Of a stretch of DNA of 64,000 nucleotides, positions 35,689-45,500 are shown in pieces. The stretch lies in the NCBI RefSeq assembly GCF_046127645.1, contig NZ_CP175919.1. One strand, 5' to 3'. This DNA is from Clostridium_F caseinilyticum. GTDB taxonomy: Bacteria; Bacillota; Clostridia; Clostridiales; Clostridiaceae. A program made the position numbers and the translations under genes. The notes below the pieces were generated by a model. That model worked only from the letters and a program-made list of their open reading frames with translations. It made no database searches and was not told the DNA's origin. How positions within the stretch are numbered: the first letter of the stretch is position 1; each line of letters opens with the position of its first letter.

Positions 35689-35958
35689 TTATTGTGTATT
35701 GTTTATTACAGGAGTCTCCCCTTTTTTTATAAGCCTTAATCTTTCTCTAGCTAATTTTTCTATGTAATCTTTTGATTTAGATAATTTGACTTCGTCCTGT
35801 AATTTTTGATTTTTTTCTTTAACTTCTTTTAGTTCTATTTCTTTTTCACTTATTTGGTTCCTAATTTTATGCATAGTTATCTGCTGATTTACAAAAGTAA
35901 CCCCAACATAAACTATAGCTAAGAAAAATATTAACTTTTTCGCATTAATTTTTTTCAT
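35689..35958 (-). CDS. divIC: DivIC/FtsB-family septum formation initiator
   Basis: This is a small bitopic division protein. A short cytoplasmic N-terminus (KKINAKK) precedes one membrane helix (about 8-25). A coiled coil then spans about 27-65 (EKEIELKEVKEKNQKLQDEV). The C-terminal motif YIEKLARERLRLIKKGE is typical of DivIC/FtsB, which bind FtsL and DivIB/FtsQ at the septum. The 89-residue length is normal. Neighbours yabQ, yabP and the S1 gene match the B. subtilis yabO-yabP-yabQ-divIC-yabR order. Confidence 0.92.
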   Translation of the reverse strand: MKKINAKKLIFFLAIVYVGVTFVNQQITMHKIRNQISEKEIELKEVKEKNQKLQDEVKLSKSKDYIEKLARERLRLIKKGETPVINNTQ

Positions 35959-36052
35959 AATACAACTTCCCTTTATAAAATATAAACCTTATAGTTATAT
36001 TTTATTATATTTAAAATTTTCTTCAAGTTATTTTTTCAAATTATATTAAAAA

Positions 36053-36460
36053 TTAATGCATTTTATTAGATTTTATTTTATATATGAGTATTTTAAACGG
36101 ATAAACTACTATATTAATTACTATTCTAAAAAACTTGCTTATGTTTTTAACCACATAGACAAATATAGGATTTAAATATTTGCTTATAAAAAACATATAT
36201 ATGCATAGTCCTATAGCAATCCATAGGTATACATATATTCCGATAAAAGCACAATTATTATATAATAAAAATATAAATATTACTATAGCAACTAAACACC
36301 AAAATAATATATCTTCAACAGTTTTTATAATAGGACTCAAATTTTTATCCATTCTTATACTTCTATAAATATCAAAAAAAATACCTGTTATTAAACCAGA
36401 TAAAAAACTAAAAATTAATAATCCCAATTGTTTACTTATAGATATAACCATACTACACAA
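36053..36460 (-). CDS. yabQ: YabQ, sporulation membrane protein
   Basis: YabQ is needed for spore cortex formation in B. subtilis and sits in the forespore-surrounding membrane. The 135 residues contain about four hydrophobic segments, beginning with LGLLIFSFLSGLITGIFFD, then an RSIR motif typical of the family. The C-terminus is basic. The start lies 5 bases after the yabP stop, so the two are co-translated. Sequence divergence is high in this family, and assignment leans partly on gene order. Confidence 0.88.
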   Translation of the reverse strand: MCSMVISISKQLGLLIFSFLSGLITGIFFDIYRSIRMDKNLSPIIKTVEDILFWCLVAIVIFIFLLYNNCAFIGIYVYLWIAIGLCIYMFFISKYLNPIFVYVVKNISKFFRIVINIVVYPFKILIYKIKSNKMH

Positions 36461-36465
36461 ATCTC

Positions 36466-36756
36466 CTACCTAAATAGTTTTGAAAATATATTGCTCCTTT
36501 TCGTTTTAGATTCATTATTAAGATAAATACAAGAATTTATCGTACCTACTATTATAACATCTCCATTTTGTACATCTAGTTTATTCATTTTTAAATTTGA
36601 TCCTTTTATATCTAAATCCCCTAAGGTTGTCTTTAACATAATTTGCTCTTCATTAAAACTTATAACTTCATTAACTCCACTTAAAATTATTTTTTTTCTA
36701 TTCTCTAAATTTAAATTACTTATTTTATCATCATTCTTAAATTCTTTCTTTTCCAT
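36466..36756 (-). CDS. yabP: YabP, sporulation protein
   Basis: YabP is a cortex-related spore protein made in the mother cell. The 96-residue protein has the family pattern NRKKIILSGVNEVISFNEEQIMLKT, with strands continuing GDLDIKGSNLKMNKLD. It is related to YqfC. It precedes yabQ by 5 bases. A candidate sigma-E promoter lies just upstream, and the rqcP terminator separates it from rqcP. Confidence 0.9.
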   Translation of the reverse strand: MEKKEFKNDDKISNLNLENRKKIILSGVNEVISFNEEQIMLKTTLGDLDIKGSNLKMNKLDVQNGDVIIVGTINSCIYLNNESKTKRSNIFSKLFR

Positions 36757-36780
36757 AAATATCCCCCTCTACTTATAAAT

Positions 36781-36809
36781 AATATATGCTCATTTATTAT
36801 TGTATATTA
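36781..36809 (-). promoter_or_regulatory. Candidate sigma-E promoter of yabP-yabQ
   Basis: The minus strand reads TAATATA (36803-36809), 14 bases, then CATATATT (36781-36788). The sigma-E consensus is roughly KMATATT, 14-15 bases, CATACAMT. It lies 24 bases upstream of the yabP start, and mother-cell expression of yabP/yabQ is known in Bacillus. Confidence 0.6.
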
Positions 36810-36811
36810 CA

Positions 36812-36863
36812 ATAAAGTAAAAGGTTCTAAAAATCATAATTTAAAAATTTTTAGAACCTTTTC
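36812..36863 (-). terminator. Intrinsic terminator of rqcP
   Basis: AAAAGGTTCTAAAAA and TTTTTAGAACCTTTT form a 15-bp stem with a 14-base loop and a T-rich tail, 9 bases past the rqcP stop on the minus strand. Confidence 0.85.
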
Positions 36864-36872
36864 TTTTGAAAT

Positions 36873-37112
36873 TTATACAATTTTATACATATTTTCAGCA
36901 TCTTCCTTTTTTACATGCTCTAAAACAGATATTATTTCATACTTAATAGTTTTATTGGCATACTTTATCTCTAAGATATCTCCTTCTTTAACTTCAGTAC
37001 CAGGTTTAGCGATCTTAGAATTAATAGTAACTCTCTCATTTTCACAAGCCTCTTTAGCTACAGTTCTTCTTTTTATTATTCTTGAAACTTTAAGAAATTT
37101 ATCTAAACGCAA
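36873..37112 (-). CDS. rqcP: RqcP (YabO/Hsp15-like) S4-domain RNA-binding protein
   Basis: RqcP is a small S4-domain protein of the ribosome-associated quality control pathway that supports alanine tailing on stalled 50S subunits with RqcH. The S4 motif is MRLDKFLKVSRIIKRRTVAK (1-20), followed by the N.RV.VNG-like ERVTINSKIAKPG. The 79 residues match the family. It lies between hup and yabP, as in many Firmicutes. The rqcH gene is not in this window. Confidence 0.92.
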   Translation of the reverse strand: MRLDKFLKVSRIIKRRTVAKEACENERVTINSKIAKPGTEVKEGDILEIKYANKTIKYEIISVLEHVKKEDAENMYKIV

Positions 37113-37142
37113 ATCCTTTCCCCCTTAAATTTATATAAATAA

Positions 37143-37174
37143 ACAAAAAACCCAGATTAAAACCTAGGTTTTTT
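37143..37174 (-). terminator. Intrinsic terminator of hup
   Basis: On the minus strand AAAAAACCTAG and CTGGGTTTTTT form a stem with a 7-base loop and a T-run, 12 bases past the hup stop. Confidence 0.88.
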
Positions 37175-37185
37175 AAATTTATTAT

Positions 37186-37464
37186 TTATTTTTTGTTTAC
37201 TTTTTCTTTTAGTTCTTTTCCTGCTTTGAAAACAGGTGCTATTGATGCAGGTATAGTTATTTCTTCTTTAGTTCTTGGGTTTCTACCTACTCTTTCAGCT
37301 CTTTCTCTAGTTTCGAAAGTACCAAAGCCAACTAATTGAACTTTTTCTCCACCTTCTAATGCTTCTTCAACACTTTCTATAAATGCCTTTAAAGCTATTT
37401 CTGCATCCTTCTTAGTTAGTTTTGACTTTTCTGCCATGCTTGTAATTAATTCTGATTTATTCAC
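37186..37464 (-). CDS. hup: HU-family nucleoid protein
   Basis: HU is the main histone-like DNA-bending protein. The 92-residue protein shows MNKSELI, then VQLVGFGTFETRERAERVGRNPRT (split over residues 42-66) with the DNA-arm proline region GRNP, and KAGKELKEKVN at the end. The start has a strong AAGGAGG. The leader contains a perfect hairpin immediately upstream of the Shine-Dalgarno. Confidence 0.97.
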   Translation of the reverse strand: MNKSELITSMAEKSKLTKKDAEIALKAFIESVEEALEGGEKVQLVGFGTFETRERAERVGRNPRTKEEITIPASIAPVFKAGKELKEKVNKK

Positions 37465-37483
37465 TTTTGTTACCTCCTTAAAG

Positions 37484-37503
37484 TTAAGTAGTTACCTACT
37501 TAA
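37484..37503 (-). promoter_or_regulatory. Hairpin in the hup 5' leader
   Basis: The minus strand reads TTAAGTAG-GTAA-CTACTTAA: a perfect 8-bp stem with a GTAA tetraloop, about 9 bases upstream of AAGGAGG. It could stabilise the mRNA or modulate translation; no T-run follows, so it is not a terminator. Confidence 0.55.
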
Positions 37504-37591
37504 AGTTTTATACATTATTCGCATACTAGCTTATTCTTCACTTATTATAAAAATCCTTCTTTAAATGCATTTTTTATTTAAATAAGTGAAT

Positions 37592-39037
37592 TTATTTATT
37601 TTTCGCTTCATTCCATAATTCATCCATTTCTTCTAAAGACATATTTTTTAATTCTTTATCTTTAGATATTACTGTATCTTCTATGTATTGAAAGCGATTT
37701 ATAAATTTATCTATACTATAATTTAAAGCATTTTCAGGGTCAATGTCAAGAAATCTTGCTATATTTACCACTGAAAATAATAAATCACCTATTTCTTCTA
37801 ATATTTTTACCTTATTTTTGCTTTTATATACATCTTCTATCTCTTTATATTCTTCTATGATCTTTTTCATAGCATCTTCTATATTATTCCAATCAAATCC
37901 TACCTTTGCAGCTTTTCTTTGTACCTTATCTGCTCTCATTAAAGCTGGTAATACTTTAGCAATATGTCTTAAGCTATCTGTATAAGTTTCATTTCCTTGT
38001 TCTTTATTCTTTATATTATCCCAATTTTCCAAAACTTCATTTGAATTGCTTATGTCTAAGTCGCCGAAAACATGAGGATGCCTATTAATCATTTTATCAC
38101 ATATAGACTGTATTACATCTTTTATTTCAAAAAAACCATCTTCTTTTCCTATTTGAGAATGAAAAACTACTTGTAAAAGTACATCACCTAATTCTTGGAC
38201 TAACATATCAATATCTTTACTGTCTATTGCTTCTATAACTTCATAACTTTCTTCTATTAAATATTTCTTTAATGAAATGTGAGTTTGTTCCCTATCCCAA
38301 GGACAGCCATCTTCTCCTCTTAACTTATCCATTATATCTAATAAATCCTTAAAATCATAGTTATTATCTGAAACCTTTGGTATATATACTGAGGTTAAAT
38401 GATCTATATTTTCTTGTCTATCCAATTCATATAAAGGTATTTTTTTTATTTCCTCAAGACCCTCTATTCCCGCTGCTCTTACAAAAAATATTTCTGTATC
38501 ATCTTTATAATAATTCATAAGGTTTAATTTAACTTCTGATGCTATAAATTTATCATATACTTGTGTGATTACAGTACCTATTCTTTTATCCATTACTTGA
38601 TTTTTTATATCAAAAGCATCTATTATTTTTAATCCTTCTACTGGATCTAAAAGTAAACTTTCCATTAAAGCATCCACAAAACTTACTGCAGGCACTATTT
38701 TAAATTCTATATTATTTTCTCTGCAAAGCTTTATAAGTATATTTACAGACTTTTCTGCAACTAATGGATGGCCTGGTACCGCATATATTATGTCTGAATA
38801 ATTTTTATTAGACTCTATTAATGATTTTGCAATAGAATTATATACTTCATCAAAACTTTCGCCTGTTTCATATTTTTCATCAAAAGTTTCATAAGTTATT
38901 CCTAATTGATTTATATATTCTACTGTAGGATGCTTTTCTGTCCTTAAAAAAACTTTATCAACATTCTTTAAACTATCTATAGTTCCTAAAGTAATTGACT
39001 CTTTAGATCCTGGACCTAATCCTATAATGTTTATCAT
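37592..39037 (-). CDS. mazG: MazG-type nucleotide pyrophosphohydrolase fused to a YabN-like methylase domain
   Basis: The N-terminal part (about residues 1-220, starting MINIIGLGPGS) is a tetrapyrrole-methylase-like domain, as in B. subtilis YabN. The C-terminal part has two MazG repeats that hydrolyse NTPs to NMP and pyrophosphate; the EExxE-type residues are visible in LIEESYEVIEAID and EIGDLLFSVVNIA. A GTG at 39049 in the same frame touches the AAGGG sequence. The ATG at 39037 is at the right distance, so I use it (481 residues). It lies 14 bases after spoVB. Confidence 0.93.
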   Translation of the reverse strand: MINIIGLGPGSKESITLGTIDSLKNVDKVFLRTEKHPTVEYINQLGITYETFDEKYETGESFDEVYNSIAKSLIESNKNYSDIIYAVPGHPLVAEKSVNILIKLCRENNIEFKIVPAVSFVDALMESLLLDPVEGLKIIDAFDIKNQVMDKRIGTVITQVYDKFIASEVKLNLMNYYKDDTEIFFVRAAGIEGLEEIKKIPLYELDRQENIDHLTSVYIPKVSDNNYDFKDLLDIMDKLRGEDGCPWDREQTHISLKKYLIEESYEVIEAIDSKDIDMLVQELGDVLLQVVFHSQIGKEDGFFEIKDVIQSICDKMINRHPHVFGDLDISNSNEVLENWDNIKNKEQGNETYTDSLRHIAKVLPALMRADKVQRKAAKVGFDWNNIEDAMKKIIEEYKEIEDVYKSKNKVKILEEIGDLLFSVVNIARFLDIDPENALNYSIDKFINRFQYIEDTVISKDKELKNMSLEEMDELWNEAKNK

Positions 39038-39051
39038 GTAATAATTCACCC

Positions 39052-40587
39052 TTATCTTTTTATGATTTTCTTTTTTATATAAGTATAATCAAGTATACCA
39101 ATTAATCCTATTATAATAAAATAAATTATTATTCCTAAGAATACAGATATTAAGCAAGCTATCTTACTGCTTATGGTATAATTATAGGCATAGAAATAAA
39201 TAAATACAACTGAAATTATCATTATTGTAGATGCAATAAGAGGTTTTATCATAATTTCATAATAATTGATATTTATATTTAAACTCTTCTTTAAAGCTCT
39301 CATATTTAATAAAGCTGATACTACATAACCAGCTATTGTTCCTATAACTGCACCATATATATTTATATTGCTCATAGGAACTAAAATCAGCGTAATTACT
39401 ATTTTCAATACACATCCTATGCACAAATTGATTATAGGTCTTACATACCTTCCTACCCCTTGTAATATAGCTGTACTAGTTTGACACACAACTATAAATG
39501 GTACACTTAGTGCTAAGTATTTTAATATCTCATGTCCAGCTTCTTGTCCTGGGAATATTAAATTTAATATAGGTTTAGCCATAAAATTAAGTCCTAGACA
39601 AGAAGGTATTGCTATAACCATAGAAATTTTAAGAGCTAATTCTACTTTTTTTAAAACTTCTAGTTTTTTATTTAATATATAATCTTCTGCAATTATAGGT
39701 ACTAAAGCTGCACACAAAGATACAGACAATGTTAAGGGTACATTAACTAAAGTAAATGCTTTTCCTGTTAATTGACCGTACAATATAGTTGACTGTTTAT
39801 ATGTAAATCCAGCTTCTAATAGTTTCTGTGGAACTAGTGCAGAATCTATTAAGCTCATTATAGTCCCTACCGCAGAACCTATAGATACAGGAATTGCCAT
39901 ATAAAGTATAGTATTCATTATTTTAAGATTTCTTTTTGCCTTTTTTATCTTAAATTCTTTTTTTATATTTAAATACTTTAAATAAAGATATATTCCTCCT
40001 AAAAGTCCTCCTGCAGCTGCTCCTATAGCTGCTCCTCCTGCTGAATACTCTATTCCCTTTGGTAATAGTATATAGGCAAGTCCAACTCCAAATATTATCC
40101 TACCTAATTGCTCTATAAGCTGTGATATGGCAGTATAATTCATATTTTGCATTCCCTGAAAAAAACCCCTAAATACACTCATTATAGAAATAAAAAAAGG
40201 TGCTAAAGATATTCCTATTAAGGAGTGATAAGATCTTGAATCCCATTTTAAAAATCTTATTATATCTTTTGAAAATAATAAGAGTATAATTGTAAATCCC
40301 GCTCCCATTATAAACATAAATATCATAGCTTCTTTTAAAACTGATATTATTCCACCTTCATCTCTTACTGCGTTTCTTTCTGACACTAATTTGGAAACTG
40401 CCACAGGTATTCCAGATGCAGCTGCTATAAAAAACATATATAGTGGATAAGACATTTGATAATATCCTATACCCTCATCTCCTATAAGCATTTGCAGTGG
40501 CCATCTAAAAAATAATCCTAAGAATTTGGCAATTATTCCTGCACTTCCCAATATAATAGTTCCCTTTACTAAAGATTGTTTTTTCAT
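39052..40587 (-). CDS. spoVB: SpoVB-like polysaccharide flippase (MOP superfamily)
   Basis: This is a MurJ/Wzx-type membrane transporter of 511 residues with about 14 hydrophobic segments. SpoVB is required for spore cortex synthesis and is thought to flip a lipid-linked precursor. Family signatures include the opening GTIILGSAGIIAKFLGLFFR and the following GIPVAVSKLVSE. The order spoVT-spoVB-mazG matches B. subtilis (spoVT-yabM-yabN). Because that locus carries the SpoVB paralogue YabM in Bacillus, this may be the YabM-type member. The start has GGAGG. Confidence 0.88.
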   Translation of the reverse strand: MKKQSLVKGTIILGSAGIIAKFLGLFFRWPLQMLIGDEGIGYYQMSYPLYMFFIAAASGIPVAVSKLVSERNAVRDEGGIISVLKEAMIFMFIMGAGFTIILLLFSKDIIRFLKWDSRSYHSLIGISLAPFFISIMSVFRGFFQGMQNMNYTAISQLIEQLGRIIFGVGLAYILLPKGIEYSAGGAAIGAAAGGLLGGIYLYLKYLNIKKEFKIKKAKRNLKIMNTILYMAIPVSIGSAVGTIMSLIDSALVPQKLLEAGFTYKQSTILYGQLTGKAFTLVNVPLTLSVSLCAALVPIIAEDYILNKKLEVLKKVELALKISMVIAIPSCLGLNFMAKPILNLIFPGQEAGHEILKYLALSVPFIVVCQTSTAILQGVGRYVRPIINLCIGCVLKIVITLILVPMSNINIYGAVIGTIAGYVVSALLNMRALKKSLNININYYEIMIKPLIASTIMIISVVFIYFYAYNYTISSKIACLISVFLGIIIYFIIIGLIGILDYTYIKKKIIKR

Positions 40588-40675
40588 AATAATACCTCCG
40601 TAATACTACTATCCTATTAGTATTTAAAAAACTGAGTTATTATTACTTTTATTTTTATAATTTTATATTTTATTA

Positions 40676-40702
40676 ATAAAACCTGTGCCTAAGCACAGGT
40701 TC
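40676..40702 (-). terminator. Intrinsic terminator of spoVT
   Basis: On the minus strand AACCTGTGC and GCACAGGTT form a perfect 9-bp stem with a TTAG loop and run into TTTATT, 17 bases past the spoVT stop. Confidence 0.88.
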
Positions 40703-40719
40703 ATATTAAGTATATTAAA

Positions 40720-41271
40720 CTATTCTTCCATTTGTTTTCCTAGAAATGATGAAGCAGTTTCTGCAAGTTTCATTTCTAATTCATCAAATTTCTTTCCACC
40801 TTCTTTTGATACTATTATTACAGCTCCTACAGTATCTCCTTCAGCTATTATAGGTGATATAACTTGAGCTGAATACTTTTCATCTACATCCTCATCGTCA
40901 TATACAGCAACTACTTTATTATCATTACCAAAATAAACAGTTTTTCTTTCATCTATTATTTTCTCTAAGTCATAACTTATTTTTTTATCTAAGTATTCCT
41001 TTTTAGGGGCTCCACTAATTGATATTACAGTATCTTTGTCACAAATCATAACTATATTGCCCATAGTTTGCTGAAGAGAATCAGTATACCCTTTTGAGAA
41101 TTCACTTAAATCACCTATTGGTGAATATTTTTTTAATATTACTCCACCTTCTCTATCAGTAAATATTTCAAGAGGATCTCCTTCTCTTATTCTCAAAGTT
41201 CTTCTTATTTCTTTTGGTATAACAACTCTGCCTAAATCGTCTATTCGTCTAACAATTCCTGTTGCCTTCAT
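40720..41271 (-). CDS. spoVT: SpoVT, AbrB-family sporulation regulator
   Basis: SpoVT controls late forespore genes together with sigma-G. The N-terminal swapped-hairpin AbrB domain (1-50) includes GRVVIPKEIRRTLRI and GDPLEIF. The C-terminal GAF-like domain (about 60-180) is the putative ligand-sensing part. The 183-residue length is typical. The start has GGAGG. No clear sigma-G promoter could be matched in the upstream 190 bases. Confidence 0.95.
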   Translation of the reverse strand: MKATGIVRRIDDLGRVVIPKEIRRTLRIREGDPLEIFTDREGGVILKKYSPIGDLSEFSKGYTDSLQQTMGNIVMICDKDTVISISGAPKKEYLDKKISYDLEKIIDERKTVYFGNDNKVVAVYDDEDVDEKYSAQVISPIIAEGDTVGAVIIVSKEGGKKFDELEMKLAETASSFLGKQMEE

Positions 41272-41427
41272 TATTTTATTCCTCCTCTAACTAAAAATTA
41301 AATATATTAGTATTATTATGTAGTAATATTATCTTTCTATTTATGAAATTTTATGCATAATTGTTATTTACATTTTATATTTTTTCATTTAACTGTAAAA
41401 TAAGCTAACTTTTTTTAATTTTTTAAA

Positions 41428-41468
41428 ATAAAAACCATGTGTAATTCATACACATGGTTTTTATTTAT
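41428..41468 (-). terminator. Intrinsic terminator of prsA
   Basis: On the minus strand AAAAACCATGTGTA and TACACATGGTTTTT form a perfect 14-bp stem with a 5-base loop and a T-rich tail right after the prsA stop. Confidence 0.93.
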
Positions 41469-42478
41469 TATAATATATTTTTTTCGTAAGTTTTTATTTT
41501 AGAAGCCTTTTTCCATTCTTCTATTTTTTTAGTATAAGCTTCTTGTTGTTTTTCAGATTTTAATTGCTTTTTAATATCTTCTTTTACAGCATCATATTTC
41601 TTAACTGGATATTCTTTTTTACTGTTAACTTTTATAATATGATATCCAAATTGAGTATGAACTGGATTAGAAACTGCACCTTCTTTAAGGGCCATAGCTG
41701 CTTTCATAAATGTAGGGTCAAGTTGAGAATCGTTATAGTTTACATCTCCTAATAATCCGCCCTTTTCTTTTGAACCTGGATCCTGTGATACTTCTTTTGC
41801 TACTTTTGCAAAATCCTCTTTTGCATCTAATCTTTTTTTAACCTTTTTAGCTTCATCTTCTGTTTTAACTAATATATGTGATACATTCATAGTATTAGGT
41901 TTTTCTGTAAACATACTTTGGTTTTCATTATAATACTTTTTAGCATCTTTCTCTTCAACTTTTACATTCTTTGTAGCTTCATTTATAACTTTTTCTATTA
42001 CTATTTGATCTTTTAAGTACGCTTTTAAAGTATCTTTAGTAAATCCTGTAGCTTTTAAAGTTTCTTCAAATTTCTTTTCGTCATTATTATATACTTTCTT
42101 TATTTCATTAACTTTTTTATCTGCTTCTTTATTTAATTCCTCATCTTTTGGAATAACTTTTAATTCTTTACCTTTTTGTAGTAAAACTTTTTCAGTTATA
42201 AGCTCATCTAAAATTTGAGATTTTTGTTCCTTTATAGCTTCTTTTCCTTGTTCACTTTTTTCAATGTCTTCACCATATTGCATTTTCATTTGGCTAATTA
42301 CTTTCTTATATCTAGGACTTTCCTCTAAATCCTTTCTCTGGATTTTTTCTCCATTTACCTTAGCTATAGTACTCTTAGCCTTCGCTTCTGGCGTTTTTTC
42401 CACCATATCACATGCTGTGAATGTTAAAATAAATATTCCTAAGCATAATACGCTTAATAATTTTTTTGCACTTTTCAC
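41468..42478 (-). CDS. prsA: PrsA-type parvulin peptidyl-prolyl isomerase lipoprotein
   Basis: PrsA helps exported proteins fold at the membrane-wall interface. The signal peptide ends in a lipobox LTFTAC, with lipidated C23. A SurA-like N-region and a parvulin domain follow (about residues 195-290), containing VSHILVKTEDEA, GGLLGDV and TQFGYHIIKV. The longest frame begins further upstream, but GTG at 42478 has GGAGG at 8 bases and gives a proper signal peptide (336 residues). It lies downstream of mfd. Confidence 0.93.
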   Translation of the reverse strand: MKSAKKLLSVLCLGIFILTFTACDMVEKTPEAKAKSTIAKVNGEKIQRKDLEESPRYKKVISQMKMQYGEDIEKSEQGKEAIKEQKSQILDELITEKVLLQKGKELKVIPKDEELNKEADKKVNEIKKVYNNDEKKFEETLKATGFTKDTLKAYLKDQIVIEKVINEATKNVKVEEKDAKKYYNENQSMFTEKPNTMNVSHILVKTEDEAKKVKKRLDAKEDFAKVAKEVSQDPGSKEKGGLLGDVNYNDSQLDPTFMKAAMALKEGAVSNPVHTQFGYHIIKVNSKKEYPVKKYDAVKEDIKKQLKSEKQQEAYTKKIEEWKKASKIKTYEKNIL

Positions 42479-42562
42479 CCTATATTCCTCCACTCTTAAC
42501 ATTTTATTTTGCACAATTAAAGTAATTTTACCACATAAATAATAATACTACAAAATCTTCAT

Positions 42563-45500
42563 TTATTTATTGTTACCTACTACATATTCTAAAAAATCCT
42601 TTATAATTGAAAGAACTTGTTCTTTCTTTATATTTTTTATACTATATCCTATAGCCGGTTTTTCGTTTAGCTTAAATGCTATTTGCCTTGAATATTTATC
42701 CATTATTGTCTTTACAAGTCCTTGCTTTAAGCTACTTTTATCTTCAAATTGAAAAATAACTTCATTTGCAACTTCCTTTATTTCTTCTACATCAAGTTTT
42801 TTACCTAAACTTCTTATATAAGATATATTCATTAAGTTATATACAGATATTGGTATATCCGAAAATCTATCTTCTAATTCTTCTTCTATATCCATAAACT
42901 CTTCTTTAGAATCTATAGATGCAATCTTTTTATAAACTTCTATCTTTTGAGTTTCATCTTTTATATAAGTATTTGGTATATAAGCATCTATCTTTAATTC
43001 TACTGAAGTTTCTACTGGCTCCTTATCTATATCTCCTCTAACTAACTTTATAGTATCCTCAAGCATCCTACAATAAAGATCATAGCCTATAGAAGCCATA
43101 TGTCCATGTTGAGCAGACCCCATCATATTACCTGCTCCTCTTATTTCTAAATCTTTTAAAGCAATCTTAAAACCTGAACCTAGTTCTGTAAAATCTTTTA
43201 TAGCTTTTAATCTTTTTTCAGCCACTTCTGTAAGTATCTTATCTCTTTTATAAGTTAAGTAACAGTAAGCCATTCTATTTGTTCTTCCAACTCTTCCTCT
43301 TAATTGATATAATTGAGATAATCCCATTTTATCTGCATCATATATAATCATTGTATTAACATTTTTTATATCCATGCCTGTTTCTATTATTGTTGTAGCT
43401 ACTAATATATCAAATTTATTCTCTGTAAAATCTAATACTACATTTTCTAGCTCTTTTTCCTTCATTTGTCCATGAGCTATCTGAACTCTTCCTTCTGGTA
43501 CTAACTTTGATATATATGATGCCATCTCATGAATACTCTCAACTCTATTATATACAAAATAAATTTGTCCACCTCTACTAATTTCCCTTAATATAGAATC
43601 TCTTATTAATTGATCATTATATTCTACTACATAGGTTTGGACAGGATATCTTTCCTCTGGAGGAGTTTCTATAACACTTATATCTCTAACCCCTACTAGT
43701 GACATATGTAAAGTCCTAGGTATAGGAGTAGCACTTAAAGTTAAAACATCTACATTTTTCTTCAAATTCTTCATTTTTTCTTTATGCTTTACTCCAAATC
43801 TCTGCTCCTCATCTATTATTAATAATCCTAGATCTTTAAATTTTATATCCTTTTGAAGAATTCTATGAGTCCCTATTAATATATCTACGTTTCCTTCTTT
43901 AATAGCCTTTGTAGTAGCCTTTTGCTGGGATAAGGTTCTAAATCTACTTATAACGTCAACTGTTACAGGGAAATCTGAAAATCTTTGTTTAAAATTATTA
44001 TAATGCTGTTGAGCCAATATGGTAGTAGGAACTAAAAATGCTACTTGTTTTCCATCCATAACTGCCTTAAAGGCCGCTCTTATAGCAACCTCTGTTTTAC
44101 CATAACCTACATCTCCACATAAAAGTCTATCCATAGGTTTTTGTGATTCCATATCTCGTTTTATATCCTCTATAGCTGACAATTGATCTGGTGTTTCCTC
44201 ATAAGGGAATTCTTCTTCAAATTGTTTTTGCCATACCGTATCATTAGAATATTTATAACCTTTTAAGGTAGATCTTATAGCATATAATTTTACCAAATCT
44301 TCTGCAATTTCTTCTATAGATTTCTTAACTTTATTTTTAGTCTTAGTCCATTCTGAACTTCCTAATTTATTGACTTTAGGTTTCTTTCCTTCACTACCTA
44401 TATATCTTTGCACCATATCCAGTTGCTCTACTGGTACATAAAGCTTATCATCTGAATGGTATATTAATTCCAAATAATCCTTTTTACTTCCCTGCAATTC
44501 TAATTGCTTTATACCTTTAAATACACCAATACCATGATTAGCATGAACTACGAAATCTCCTGGTTTAAGTTCAGTAAAAGTCTTGATTTTTCCTGTTCCT
44601 TTTTTATTTTTTTTCTTCTTTACCTTCTTTTTAAACTGTCCAAATATATCTTTATCCGATATAACGCTCAATTTTATATCAGAATACTGAAATCCATTTG
44701 TTTGATTTCCAAAAGTTATAACTACCTCTCCTGGCTTAATTTCTCTTACTATATCCTTATAAGAACTCTCTATCCCCATATCTCTAAGATGGGTTACTAG
44801 TCTTTCTCCTCTGCTTCTAGTTCCTGATAAAATTAATATCTTATATTTTTCTTTTTTCTTTTCCTTTATGTCCTCTATTAAAAATTCAATTTTACCATTA
44901 TAACCTTGCAAGGTTATTTGATTAAAGGTTATAACAGACTTAGGTTTTAGTTTATCCGTAGTCTTTTTTATATTTTCTATATTAATTAATTTTCTACCTT
45001 CTAATTGTTCTATTATTCTTTCTTTATCATGAATAATTTCAGCCTGCTTAGGCAATATATTTCCCTTTTCCAAAAATTTATTATAATCTTCGTTAAACTC
45101 TAAATAAGTGCTATCCAACTTACCTAAGCATCGTTTAACATCATCTACGATTATAAAAGATCCTTCTATATAGTCTAATAAACTGTCAGTTTTATTATAA
45201 AAATAAGGTAGGAAAGTATCTATATTTTCAAAAGACCAGCTTTCATTTAACTGTTCTAAGTTACTATTTATTATACTTTTTATCTTATCTTTGTCCTCTT
45301 TTTTATTTAAATTGGAAACTAATTTATCTAAATCGGCTTTTATACTTTTTAATCCTAAATTTACATTATCTTCTTCAAGTATAACTTCCTTAGCTGGAAA
45401 TATATTTATATTATTAACCTTTTCGATACTTCTTTGAGAATTCACATTAAAGTTCCTTATAGAATCTATTTCATCTCCAAAAAATTCCAATCTATAAGGT

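Noticed and set aside
41272..41427. Sigma-G promoter upstream of spoVT
   Set aside because: GCATA- and CATAATA-like words exist but not at 16-18 base spacing.
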